The position numbers were made by a program, and so were the translations under genes. Below the pieces are notes generated by a model. That model was not told the DNA's origin, ran no database searches, and saw only the letters and a program-made list of their open reading frames with translations. Shown here in pieces: positions 48,715 to 57,779 of a DNA stretch of 64,000 nt (within the stretch, counting starts at the first letter, position 1; each line of letters begins with the position of its first letter). This DNA is from Platynereis dumerilii (taxonomy: Eukaryota; Annelida; Polychaeta; Phyllodocida; Nereididae), in NCBI GenBank assembly GCA_026936325.1, contig JAPTHN010000007.1, positions 16,490,337-16,554,336 of the forward strand, given 5' to 3'.

Positions 48715-49469
48715 CTTAGGTTTGCCACCAAGGGAAGATGAGATGAAGTATTCGGCAACTCTGAGCAGTCGAGAGTGTGGAGGTCTACAGTTGGTTCATA
48801 CGAAGTGGAGAACTTGAAGAAGAAGTGGTCTATCCTTGATGAGTGAGATAGATGTAGATTTATGTAGGTACTGGAGCCATCGCAAAGATCAGTAAGATTG
48901 TGCTCCTGGATGAGGTTCTTCAGACTTCTTTCCTTGGCACCGTTACGGTTGTGGTGGTCAGCATTCATGTCGCCACATAATATTATGTGATGAGTTGAGC
49001 AGTACTTAGTCAGAAGTTCGTGGAGTGCATCAATGTCGTTGGAGAAGTTGAAGATAGCTGCTGATTCATTTCCAGAGGGGAGGTAGCAGTTCATGACACA
49101 CACAGGGAAATTTGGGAAGTCAAAGATGGTCACTGCAATACGCTCATTGCCTTCAGCATCGACCGGTCTGGCATATGCATCTAGGTGTCTTGTCCAGAGG
49201 ATAGCCACTCCAGCACGGCCTGTTGGTCTGTGAGAGTTTGGAGTGAGGGTAGCCTCATCGTAGCATTTTACTTGCGAATTACTCCAGCAATGCAGAAATT
49301 TGCCAAGTTCCTGCTTCTCAAAATGGTGCAGCCAGTGCTCTTGTAGGCAGAGTATATCAATATGGGCAAGAGAGGTGTTGGTGAACGCATGATTTCTTGT
49401 GACTCCCTCTATATTAAAAGTTGCTATTCTGAGTGTTGTCTTGTTGTGTCCTCCCCGGCGGGCTGTGTC
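48715..49469 (-). CDS. LINE ORF2 N-terminal: APE-type endonuclease
   Basis: The protein nicks target DNA to prime reverse transcription. In order, it reads RIATFNIEGV (metal-binding N), DILCLQEHW (catalytic E), RAGVAILWTRHLDAYARPV, FPVCVMNCYLPSGNES, HHIILCGDMNADHHNRNG, HSSRIDHFFFK and SSHLPLVANL, the equivalent of the usual SDH motif with S in place of D. The frame is the ORF1 frame continued past a single TAG at 49470-49472, and no ATG lies between that TAG and the catalytic core. The first in-frame ATG (49208) is already inside the domain. The 3' side is cut by the hAT-like element. Confidence 0.88.
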
Positions 49470-51119
49470 CTATTTTGCCCTAGAATTGTCCAGCTCGTCT
49501 CCGACATTTGTTGCGCCTGGTGTAGGTATGGAGGAGAGAAGTTTAAGATGTGGAGATGGTGTTCCATCACCTGAAGCCTGGCTGTGGTCCGATGGTGGTC
49601 CGTCGTCGGATGCCTGGTTGTGGTCCGGAAGGAATACGGAGCTGATGTCTGCCTGGGAAGTGGAGCAAATCTCGCTTTGAGGAGCAGCAGCGGGTCCATG
49701 TGATGGCTGATCGCTCGCTGTCAGGTCTGACGCAATATTGAAGTCACTTCTGGTAGACGGCTCCCATAGAGATGATTCCCGTAGGGAAGGTTCCGTGACG
49801 GTGACACTCTCACTCTCGGGGGTAGTCCAATGGTAGTTTCTGATTTCGCCTCTAGCCTGTTGGTCTTGTCTTGTCTTTGAGGTGACAGCCTTATCTTGTC
49901 TAGAAGGATATCCAGGATTCTTCACCGATCCAGATGTGCGATATCTGCTAGCCACTCTGGAGCTGCCACCAGCACTGGCATCAGGGGCCCATGTCTTGTG
50001 GGGTTTTTCCGAGGTTGAGGTACTAGATTTTCTTGTGCTCCGGCTGCGGCTACTGGAGCGCCTTCTGCTTCTAGATCGCCTTCTGCTCCTTGGGCGCCCC
50101 CAACTTCTTGGATGCCTGTCACTTTTGGAACCTCTTCTGCTTCTGGAGCGTCTCCTGGGGGATGTATGCCTGTCACGACTCCTGCTGCTGGAGATGTGGC
50201 GGTGATAGTCACTAGGGTCTCTTCTTGTATGGCTTCTGCTTCTCTGGCTGTATTGACCCATTCTACGAGTGGGGTAGAGCTCCGAGTGGCATTGGCAGTT
50301 GCAGTTGTAGAGGTCACTTCCAGAATGTCGCGAGTGACACTGGTGTGTCCCGTGTGTTTCACTTGGTTCCCTTCTTGCAAGGAGATTTCCCATCAGCATG
50401 TTGTTCATCTGACTAGTCAGTGTAGCAGTTAACCGAAGTTCCATTTCATGCAGTCTTTGAGTTAGAAGCATTTCAATAGCAGGAGCAGCTGTAGGGCAGT
50501 AGGCGGGAGAAGCTGGGTCTTGATTTGGTGTTTGGGCATTCACAGGCTTGTCACTGGCCAGGATTCGCTGCTCCAGAATCCGGTTGTTTTCTTCCAGAGA
50601 GCGGACTTTTCTCTCTAGTCCTGATATGCATGCCTTTGCAGTCTCGTATTGTGAGTGTCTTCTGTCAAGCTCCTTTTCCTTAGAGTTGACCGCTTTCTCG
50701 AGGGAGGCTGTCTTTCGTTCCCGTGACTTAAGGTCCTCCTCCTTTGCCTGGAGGGTTGTTTGCAGTTCCTCAAGTCTCCGAAGGAGGGACAGGTCCTGGT
50801 GGGAGTTTCCGTTGTCCATGGTAGTGCTGGCACAGTGGGCAGCAGTAGCATTCTCTCTGACTGTCAATGCAGCTGGACCAGAGCTTAGGCGGCCCAAGGT
50901 TCCCAGCCCGATGCCTGGATTATAGCCGAGTCCTGGGGTCATAGAGGTGTAGTCATTAACATGGTAGGCAGGGATGGGTTGGCTGCCAGCAGTCCGTACA
51001 ACATCTAAGGATGGAGGGCCAGATGGGGACCTGAGCAGTGCAGTCTCATGGATAGAGGAGTGGGCAGGGAGTACTGCGGGTTGACTGGGAGCCATTTGCT
51101 GAGTGTTTTCTAGGGCCAA
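49470..51119 (-). CDS. LINE ORF1, 549 aa, coiled coil plus RS-rich region
   Basis: ORF1 proteins of LINEs bind the element RNA and form multimers. This one has a Ser/Pro-rich N-terminus (about 1-105), a long coiled coil (about 110-190, with LRRLEELQTTLQAKEEDLKS and LEENNRILEQRIL), a Cys/His-rich patch (NCNCQCHSE, about 270), a strongly arginine-serine-rich stretch (about 285-365, with SPRRRSRSRRGSKSD) and an acidic Ser/Thr-rich C-terminus ending NSRAK. I see no RRM or esterase motif. The RS-rich stretch resembles those of splicing factors and may be an RNA-binding or nuclear-speckle signal; that is inference. The start ATG is the first in the frame. Confidence 0.82.
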   Translation of the reverse strand: MALENTQQMAPSQPAVLPAHSSIHETALLRSPSGPPSLDVVRTAGSQPIPAYHVNDYTSMTPGLGYNPGIGLGTLGRLSSGPAALTVRENATAAHCASTTMDNGNSHQDLSLLRRLEELQTTLQAKEEDLKSRERKTASLEKAVNSKEKELDRRHSQYETAKACISGLERKVRSLEENNRILEQRILASDKPVNAQTPNQDPASPAYCPTAAPAIEMLLTQRLHEMELRLTATLTSQMNNMLMGNLLARREPSETHGTHQCHSRHSGSDLYNCNCQCHSELYPTRRMGQYSQRSRSHTRRDPSDYHRHISSSRSRDRHTSPRRRSRSRRGSKSDRHPRSWGRPRSRRRSRSRRRSSSRSRSTRKSSTSTSEKPHKTWAPDASAGGSSRVASRYRTSGSVKNPGYPSRQDKAVTSKTRQDQQARGEIRNYHWTTPESESVTVTEPSLRESSLWEPSTRSDFNIASDLTASDQPSHGPAAAPQSEICSTSQADISSVFLPDHNQASDDGPPSDHSQASGDGTPSPHLKLLSSIPTPGATNVGDELDNSRAK

Positions 51120-51642
51120 TGTAGTAGACTCGTGGGCAGGTGGTAGAGGTCAAACCGATGTCCGAAAAACTGGTAAAATCAGCAATTTTTAATCCTTTGT
51201 CAAATCGTGAAAAAATAGACTGATTAAGATGAAATTTTCAGGAAGTTCATCCTTTGAGATATAAAACAATATGTCATACAATTTTTTCGGCTAATTCGCA
51301 GACGGGTAGGTGGAAACCACTTGTTGATCTTGTTGATCTGACACGGAATGACCCTTATGACTATTTCATGCGTGATGAGTAATACTGTTCCTTATCACGT
51401 CTATATCTCGGAAGAATTTCTACCAAAAGACACTATTTTCTGCATACACATGCAGGGGTTAGATATATATATAATTCTTTGTTACACAAGATGACAAAAC
51501 CAATGTTTTGTAAACTTGTTGTCTCATGTTTTTTTTGTGAACAAATGTATAAGCATATTGCACCAAGCTTTTGTCTTTATAGTCAATTGTGGTCATATTT
51601 TGACATTCCATTTATAGTCAATTGCAGTCATATTTTGACAAT

Positions 51643-52127
51643 GTAAAAACTAACACTCTTGAATGTGCTTTATTATTCATTCGTGTATCTGCCAATACTA
51701 ACATTCGTGGAAGTGCCATATAATTAGGGTTTAGTGTTAAAATTAGGTTTAGAGTTAGTTTTAGCCAAGTTTAAGGTTGCAATGTTCGTAATTACACATA
51801 CACAAATTCGTGAATACCAATATTTATCACTTACACGAATGCAAAATTCGTGTATATGTTCGTTTTTGCAGCTTTACAAATTCTTGTACATGCCAAATAG
51901 TGAAAAATATATACCTCAATTTTAACACTAAACCCTAATGATATTGCACTTCCACGAATGTTAGTTTTAGCAGATACACGAATGAATAATAAAGCACATT
52001 CACGAGTGTTAGTTATAACATGTACACGAGCACCTATGCTCGTTTTTTCAGGTCCACAAATTCGTACATGCTCGTTTTTACACCTCCACGAATTCGTGAA
52101 GATGCCAAATAATGAAAAATATATACA
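51643..52127. mobile_element. CACGAA/TTCGTG-rich MITE-like element, copy 2
   Basis: The segment 51643-51745 is an inverted copy of 51917-52020 over about 100 bp (TGTGCTTTATTATTCATTCG in both), with a central spacer including CACAAATTCGTGAATACC. The outer right part (52040-52127) mirrors the opening of copy 1 at 5225. Compared with copy 1 this looks like a head-to-head rearranged pair. It sits in unit C where unit B has unique sequence. Confidence 0.62.
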
Positions 52128-52319
52128 TGAACCTGACCACATCTGCCCCGCACTGCATGCAGCCAAGAAAATTGTGCAAAGCTCTACTGTCAATCCAAGT
52201 TACCTTACAAATGATGTCCATTGATGTCCATGTGTTTTGTGTGACAATTCTATGTCCTCCAGAAAAAATAAATAAATAAAGTATATAAATCTGGATTACA
52301 ACATAGAACTCAATTCCTG

Positions 52320-52500
52320 GAATTCTGATGAGACGTTAAATTGACGGCCCCTTGTATCAGTGTCTGTGCTGGGCAAGTAAAAGATCCCTCACATGGGGTA
52401 AATGTGTAACATGTTTAGGACTCCCGCTCTCTCTCCCATCTCATCAATCAACCCTCATGAGCCAGAACTGGACTTAGAGGGCCACATCTACCATATTATC
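52320..52500 (+). repeat. SINE-like element sharing a core with 22766-22996
   Basis: GAGACGTTAAATTGACGGCC, TTGTATCAGTGTCTGTGCTG and GGCAAGTAAAAGATCCC match, in the same order, the interior of the SINE at 22766-22996 read on its minus strand. No pol III head is seen here, so this copy is also 5'-truncated or the family is LINE-tail-like. The 3' side runs into a CTAT-rich tail. Confidence 0.55.
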
Positions 52501-53099
52501 TATCTTTCTATCTATATCTGATCACCATTAAATTATTGTGCACAGATCGGATCTGTGTTTGCATCTATGATTTTCTTTTTGTACGGGAATACTCGATGAA
52601 CTTCAGGAAAAGTTATTGTCAATCAGCTCATCTGAGCAGAAAAAAAAACTTAAGTTAATGTCTAAATTTAGATCAGTTTAGAAGCAGTACTGGGGAATTG
52701 ATCCATTTGTTTTTAGGTGTTAAATACTACCGTTAAGTACCTGGACCAAACTAAAATGACACAAATTGAATCATTCATGTACATTGTATATCTAAATTTC
52801 CTGATACCATATGGATGACAATTAAAGTTAATTAAGTTCAGCATCAATGTAGACAGGTGGCGCTTCTGACTGTGAGCGCAGTGTTAAATCAGCAGTGGAT
52901 ATTTTCATCTTTTTAGGAAGTTCTGGGTATATTTAACTGCTGTTCTTTTGTGTGATTGTCGGTAAAGTGTTTCTTACCTGTTATTTACCCTTTTTATGCC
53001 ATTTCCAGGTGATTTAAGAGCAATAACTTGCAATTTTATTACCTGCCATCTCTACATCGTTTTCTGACTTCAATACACATTGTTTTGACCTCAATTTTC

Positions 53100-53410
53100 G
53101 CTCATTTTACCTTCGTTTTTGCACCTGAAAAGCTATCCAACTTTCATATTTTCTATTTCCAGCACTAATCTACTATTCCATACACTTTCCACATCACCTG
53201 ACAACACTAGGTAACGGGAATTTGAAGTTTGAACAGGAATTTTGAGTTTGAACACTGCCAATACACATCCAAGAACTCAACCCATTTTACCTTGTTTTTC
53301 CACCTGAAAAGTTATCTAATTGTCATATTTTCTATCTTCAGCACTCATTTATTATTTCAGACACCTACCACAACACCAGACAGCATTCGTTTTGGGGAAT
53401 TAAAATTTAT
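53100..53410 (+). repeat. Two diverged copies in the LINE 5' region
   Basis: CATTTTACCTTCGTTTTTGC..CACCTGAAAAG..ATTTTCTAT..CAGCACT..ATT at about 53104-53210 recurs at about 53284-53390, a spacing of about 180 bp. This suggests that promoter-region duplication began upstream of the two clearer arrays. Confidence 0.6.
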
Positions 53411-53536
53411 TATTATTATTTTTTGACTGTTTCAGCTTAACAGGAACATAATTGCTCTTCAACAAACCCTCAGCAGCTGACACACTTCAAATTTCACTTT
53501 GACCTGTGAAATCTTTCAGTTAGATTGACTTGATCT

Positions 53537-53895
53537 TGCCTCTCACAGACCTGAGAGACCATTTTTGCCTCTTGATTCTGACACTCTGACCGACCTCAGA
53601 GCCTCACTTCTCTCAACTCTTGCCTCTCACAGACCTGAGAGACTCACTACTTCTGCCTCTAAACTCTGACAGACCTCAGAGCCTAACTCTTCTCAACTCT
53701 TGCCTCTCACAGACCTGAGAGACTCACTACTTCTGCCTCTAAACTCTGACAGACCTCAGAGCCTCACTCTTCTCACCGCTTAACTCTCACAGACCTGAGA
53801 GATCCACTTCTTTTGCCTCTAAACTCTGACAGAGCTCAGAGCCTAACTCTTCTAAACTCTTGCCTTTCACAGACCTGAGAGACTTGCTAACTCTT
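53537..53895 (+). repeat. Tandem array of about 81-bp units in the LINE 5' region
   Basis: Five units carry CTCACAGACCTGAGAGA and CTCTGACAGACCTCAGAGCC, with CTGAG positions at 53551, 53635, 53715, 53795 and 53875. Each half-unit is itself palindromic around AGACCTGAGAG/AGACCTCAGAG. Confidence 0.88.
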
Positions 53896-54029
53896 ACCTG
53901 ATCTAACTAATTGTTTGATCCTCGATTCGAACTTAATCTTTTGGTCAGTCACAAATTGATTGTCATCGATTCTTACTTACTCCATCGGTCAGTCGCAAAT
54001 TGATGATCCACGTTTCTAACTAATTCTCA

Positions 54030-54605
54030 GTCTACCTGCCTAACAATTTAATTTGCTTGTGTTGCCTGTACGTAGCACTTGCGAACTGAGCCAACTTGCC
54101 TGACATACTTGCCTGACATACTTGCCTAACTAACTTGCTTGTGTTGCCTGTACGTAGCACTTGCGAACCAGCCAAAAACTTGCTTAACAAACTAACTTGC
54201 TTGTGTTGCCTGTACGTAGCACTTGCGAACTGAGCCAACTTGCCTAACAAACTTGCCTAACTAACTTGCTTGTGTTGCCTGAACGTAGCACTTGCGAACC
54301 AGCCAGAAACTTGCTTAACAAACTTACTTGCGTGTGTTGCCTGTACGTAGCACTTGCGAACTGAGCCAACTTGCCTGACAAACTTGCTAAAGAAACCACT
54401 TGCTTGTGTTGTCTGTTTGTAACACCAGCCAACCAGCCAAAAACTCGCTTAACAAACTAACTTGCTTGTGTTGCCTGACAAACTTGCCTATTATATTAAC
54501 TTGCTTGTACTTCCTGAACGTAGCACTTGTGGATTGAACCTAATCTTTTTGTCTGATAAACTAAGTTGCTTGTGTTGCCTATATGCAGCACTCGCACACA
54601 GTTGC
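54030..54605 (+). repeat. Tandem array of about 60-80 bp units before and into the LINE ORF
   Basis: About eight units contain ACTTGCTTGTGTTGCCTGTA and CGTAGCACTTGCGAAC (at about 54069, 54151, 54213, 54282, 54343, then decayed). Unit spacing alternates between about 62 and 69-82 because AGCCAACTTGCC pieces vary. The array runs into the open frame that begins at 54462, so the first ATG of that frame is probably not the native start. Confidence 0.88.
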
Positions 54606-54635
54606 CCGTGGATGTTGAATACTGACAGCTTAAGT

Positions 54636-55838
54636 ATGTCCCAACCAATCAAGCTGTACTCTGATGTGGTGCGCACTGGTTTAAAAGATTTGGAAAATCG
54701 TCATGGTTCAAGTCAAATGATAAAACAAAAAGTCGGAACAACTACTGATCACAGATATATAACAAACCAAAGAAACAGATTTAATAAGTGTGCAGAAGCA
54801 GACACTCAACTTGGCTCAGAAAATCTGAGGGAGTCCCGCCCACTGAAAGCTTGCATACAGAATGCTCAAAGCATACGGCAAAAAACACAAGTGGTGAAGG
54901 ATTTCAGAGATGAATTTGATATTGACGTTTTTCTTTTCACTGAGACCTGGCTGAAAGCAGATGACAGAGTTGAAATTGGTGAACTGGAAAGAAATGGTGA
55001 ATGTTTTTACTTGGGTTCATCTCGCGAGGGTAGACCTGGAGGTGGAGTAGGATGCATTGTAAAAACAGGCATTCGAACAATGAAAAAGGAAAGCACAAAA
55101 ACAAAAACTTTTGAGCACATGGAAATTCAGTTGCAATTAAATGGAAGAATTGTCACACTTCTTGTGGTATACAGGCCAGAACCCTCAAAGAAGAAAAAAT
55201 ACAGTTTATCAGAATTTTTTAATGAATTCACAAACTTCTTATCCCACTATCAGACTTATCACAATGAAACTATAGTAGTCGGAGATTTCAACTTTCACGT
55301 GAATAAACCAGATGATGCCAAAGTTATCCAATTTAACAACATTCTTGAAATGTTTGACCTTGTTCAACATGTATCTTCACCAACACACAAAGATGGAAAC
55401 ACACTTGATTTGGTAATAACCAATAAAACAACAACTCTCAGAGACTGTGCTGTCAGTGACCTATTGTCGGACCACAACTGTATCCTCTTTAACATTGACA
55501 TTAACAAGGGCAAGAATCCAAAGAAAAAGATTGCCTTCCGAAAGACCCGCAGCATAAATATAGTCAAATTCAAGAAAGACATTGAACAGCATCTGTCACA
55601 AAAACTACAACACCATAATCGATCAGTCTACTTGAACAGACTTGTGTCACTCTACAAATCAACTAAAAAGATTTTTGACAGACACGCCCCTGTTAAGACT
55701 AAACTTGTTACAGTTCGCAAACCTAATCCATTCACAAATCAAGAAATAAAGCCTCTTAAAAAGGAAAAGAGAAAGGCAGAAAAATTATGGAGAAGAACTG
55801 GTTTAGAAAAAGACTGGAATATTTTCAAAGAAAAATGA
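54636..55838 (+). CDS. L2/CR1-like LINE ORF2: APE endonuclease part
   Basis: I start at the ATG at 54636 (MSQPIKLYSDVVRTG) because the 58 codons before it come from tandem repeat sequence. Endonuclease landmarks are ACIQNAQSIRQK (metal-binding N), VFLFTETWL (catalytic E), RPGGGVGCIVK, VTLLVVYRPEPSKKK, IVVGDFNFHVN, GNTLDLVITN and LLSDHNCILFNI with the SDH motif intact. The frame ends at a TGA (55836-55838) that is in frame with the following RT segment, so it is a nonsense change. The family nicks DNA for target-primed reverse transcription. Confidence 0.85.
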   Translation: MSQPIKLYSDVVRTGLKDLENRHGSSQMIKQKVGTTTDHRYITNQRNRFNKCAEADTQLGSENLRESRPLKACIQNAQSIRQKTQVVKDFRDEFDIDVFLFTETWLKADDRVEIGELERNGECFYLGSSREGRPGGGVGCIVKTGIRTMKKESTKTKTFEHMEIQLQLNGRIVTLLVVYRPEPSKKKKYSLSEFFNEFTNFLSHYQTYHNETIVVGDFNFHVNKPDDAKVIQFNNILEMFDLVQHVSSPTHKDGNTLDLVITNKTTTLRDCAVSDLLSDHNCILFNIDINKGKNPKKKIAFRKTRSINIVKFKKDIEQHLSQKLQHHNRSVYLNRLVSLYKSTKKIFDRHAPVKTKLVTVRKPNPFTNQEIKPLKKEKRKAEKLWRRTGLEKDWNIFKEK

Positions 55839-57700
55839 AATTCTCTCAATGAAAAGCTTAATCAGCTTAAATCAGATGATCTCAGGTGTAAAATTCAAGC
55901 CACTAAGGGAAATTCTAAGGCGATGTTCAAAGTTCTAAATTCTCATCTCAACAGAAAACAAGATCTGCCTCTTCCACATCACACAAATGAAACAGAACTA
56001 GCGAATGATTTCAACAACTTCTTTGATGAAAAGATCAAAATCATCAGATCCAAATTAGATTCAGGAACGAAGATCACAACTGATGCCTCTCAAACCAACC
56101 TTGGCCACAATTTACATCAGTTTAAAAGTCTATCAGAACAAGAAGTCAAGAAACTTATCACTGAAATGCCTGTCAAACACTGCCAACTTGATCCTATGCC
56201 AACATGGCTACTGCTTGAATGTGTTGATGAATTTCTGCCAGTCATAACCAAAATTGTTAATATGTCATTAACACTTGGAGAAACTGAAGCACGCACTTGT
56301 CAAACCACTCTTAAAGAAAGAAGGTCTTGAATTGATCAAAAAGAATTATCGGCCAGTCTCTAACCTTTCTTTTCTTTGTAAAATCAGTGAGAGTGCTGCA
56401 ATCAAACAGTATGTTGATCATCTCACTCAGAACAATCTTGATGATGAAAAACAATCAGCTTACAAGCAATTTCACAGCACAGAAACCCTCTTAACAAAAA
56501 TCCATAATGATATTATGCTTAATCTGAGCAATGGGGAGGTGACAATGGTAGTATTGTTGGACTGTCTGCGGCATTCGATACAATTGATCATGGCATTTTG
56601 TAAAAAAGACTGCGTAACAGGTATGGTGTGCAAAGTGCAGCCTTAAGATGGTTCAAATCTTATATTTCTGAAAGATCACAGTCTGTGATAATAAATGATA
56701 AAACATCAAGCAAACTTCCGCTCAATTATGGAGTTCCTCAAGGTTCCAAACTTGGACCAATCTTATGTTGCCCCAGTCAGTGAAGTAGCACGAAGAAATC
56801 AAGTTCACGATCAGAAGTACGCTGATGATGAGCAACTTATCCTGTCATTTAAACCAACCTTTTTGGGTGAAGAACATGCAAAACAGAAAATGGAAAATTG
56901 TATTGCCGAAATTAGAAATTTCTTGCATGACAACAAGCTGTGCAATAATGGAGATAAAACTGAACTTCTTCTGATTGGAGCACCAAACCAACTGAAGAAA
57001 CTGCAAATGACATCTATCAATGTTGACAATGTAGAAATCAAAATTGCCAACCATGTCCGCAATTTGGGAGTGCTCTTTGACAATAATATGACCATGGAGA
57101 AGCAGATCAACAGAATGTGTCGTAACGCATATTTCAATTTAAGAAACCTGTCGAAACTCCGAAAAAACCTGGACAAGGAAATAGTTAAAACTGCTGTCAA
57201 TGCACTTGTTACTCCTCATTTAGACTATGGAAATGGGCTGTTGTATGGCACTTCTACCCGATTGTTAAATAAACTTCACGTTGCTCAAAACTCAGCAGTG
57301 CGATTAATTGAGAGGTTGAAAAAACATGAAAGTGTCGGCCCGCATGAGTAGGAAACAACTGCACTTGTTACCAATCATAGCAAGAATTCAGTTCAAATTG
57401 ATGACAACTACATGGAAGGCAATGAAGAATCAGGCACCACAATACATCCAAGAACTTGTTCAAGTCAAATCTCAACAAGAACATAACCTGAGAAGCAACC
57501 ACAAACTGCTGTTAGCAGAACCTGCTCCATGCAACAAAAATAAGTTTGAAGATCGAGCATTTTCCTATGCTGCACCAAAGCTCTGGAACATTTTGCCTGA
57601 AAAAGTGAGGACTGCACAAACATTAGAAAGTTTCAAGAAGAATCTGAAAACTCATTTGTTCCAGAATTCCTACAATCGATTTGATCTGAAAAAGCGTTGA
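55839..57700 (+). pseudogene. L2/CR1-like LINE reverse transcriptase, frame-disrupted
   Basis: Continuing ORF2, segments in changing frames read NNFFDEKIKIIRS, YRPVSNLSFLCKISES, HSTETLLTKIHNDI, then motif A SAAFDTID in another frame after an apparent one-base loss near 56562, YGVPQGSKLGPIL, motif C KYADDEQLILSF, LRNLSKLRKNLDKEIVKTAV and the C-terminal LLPIIARIQFKLM..FEDRAFSYAAPKLWN..FKKNLKTHLF typical of L2-like elements. There are frame breaks near 56280, 56562 and 57335 and a loss between PILC and the YADD segment near 56765-56800. This copy cannot make a functional RT. Confidence 0.85.
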
Positions 57701-57779
57701 TGAGCAGTTTACTGAAATTAGCGCTATATAAACCCATATTATTATTATTATTATATTATTATTATATTATATAGATTGG

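Larger units (their letters stand above)
43300..51160 (-). mobile_element. LINE with ORF1 and endonuclease/RT ORF2, split by a hAT-like element
   Basis: On the minus strand: a 5' region above 51119, ORF1 (51119-49470), endonuclease (49469-48715), the inserted hAT-like element (48714-46335), the ORF2 middle and reverse transcriptase (46326-43527), then a 3' region to about 43300. Without the insert the element is about 5.5 kb, a usual length for an APE-type LINE. Its clade is unclear to me; the RT has AVADDQLLL rather than the usual YADD, and a C-terminal CCHC. Besides the insertion I see one stop in ORF2. Confidence 0.85.
51354..52780 (+). repeat. Second duplication array, unit C, right part
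   Basis: It resumes the unit B order after the 9 kb block: CTTATGACT.., TATCACGTCTATATCTCGG, GGGGTTAGATATATATATAA, TTTTGTCTTTATAGTCAATT, then after the repeat element at 51643 the CCTGACCACATCTGCCC..CTGCATGC block and, after the SINE, the GTCTAAATTTAGAT block at 52660. Confidence 0.78.
52857..57775 (+). mobile_element. L2/CR1-like LINE, near full length, decayed
   Basis: The 5' boundary is a guess at AGGTGGCGCTTCTGACTG (52857). A repeat-rich 5' region precedes an endonuclease/RT frame and a 3' end with TAGCGCTATATAAA and an ATT microsatellite (57737-57775), the hallmark tail of L2-like LINEs. No ORF1 is evident. The RT part has several frame disruptions, so the copy is inactive. Confidence 0.8.

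Noticed and set aside
49882-50925. Plus-strand frames opposite LINE ORF1
   Set aside because: They are shadows of the arginine/serine-rich coding sequence on the other strand.
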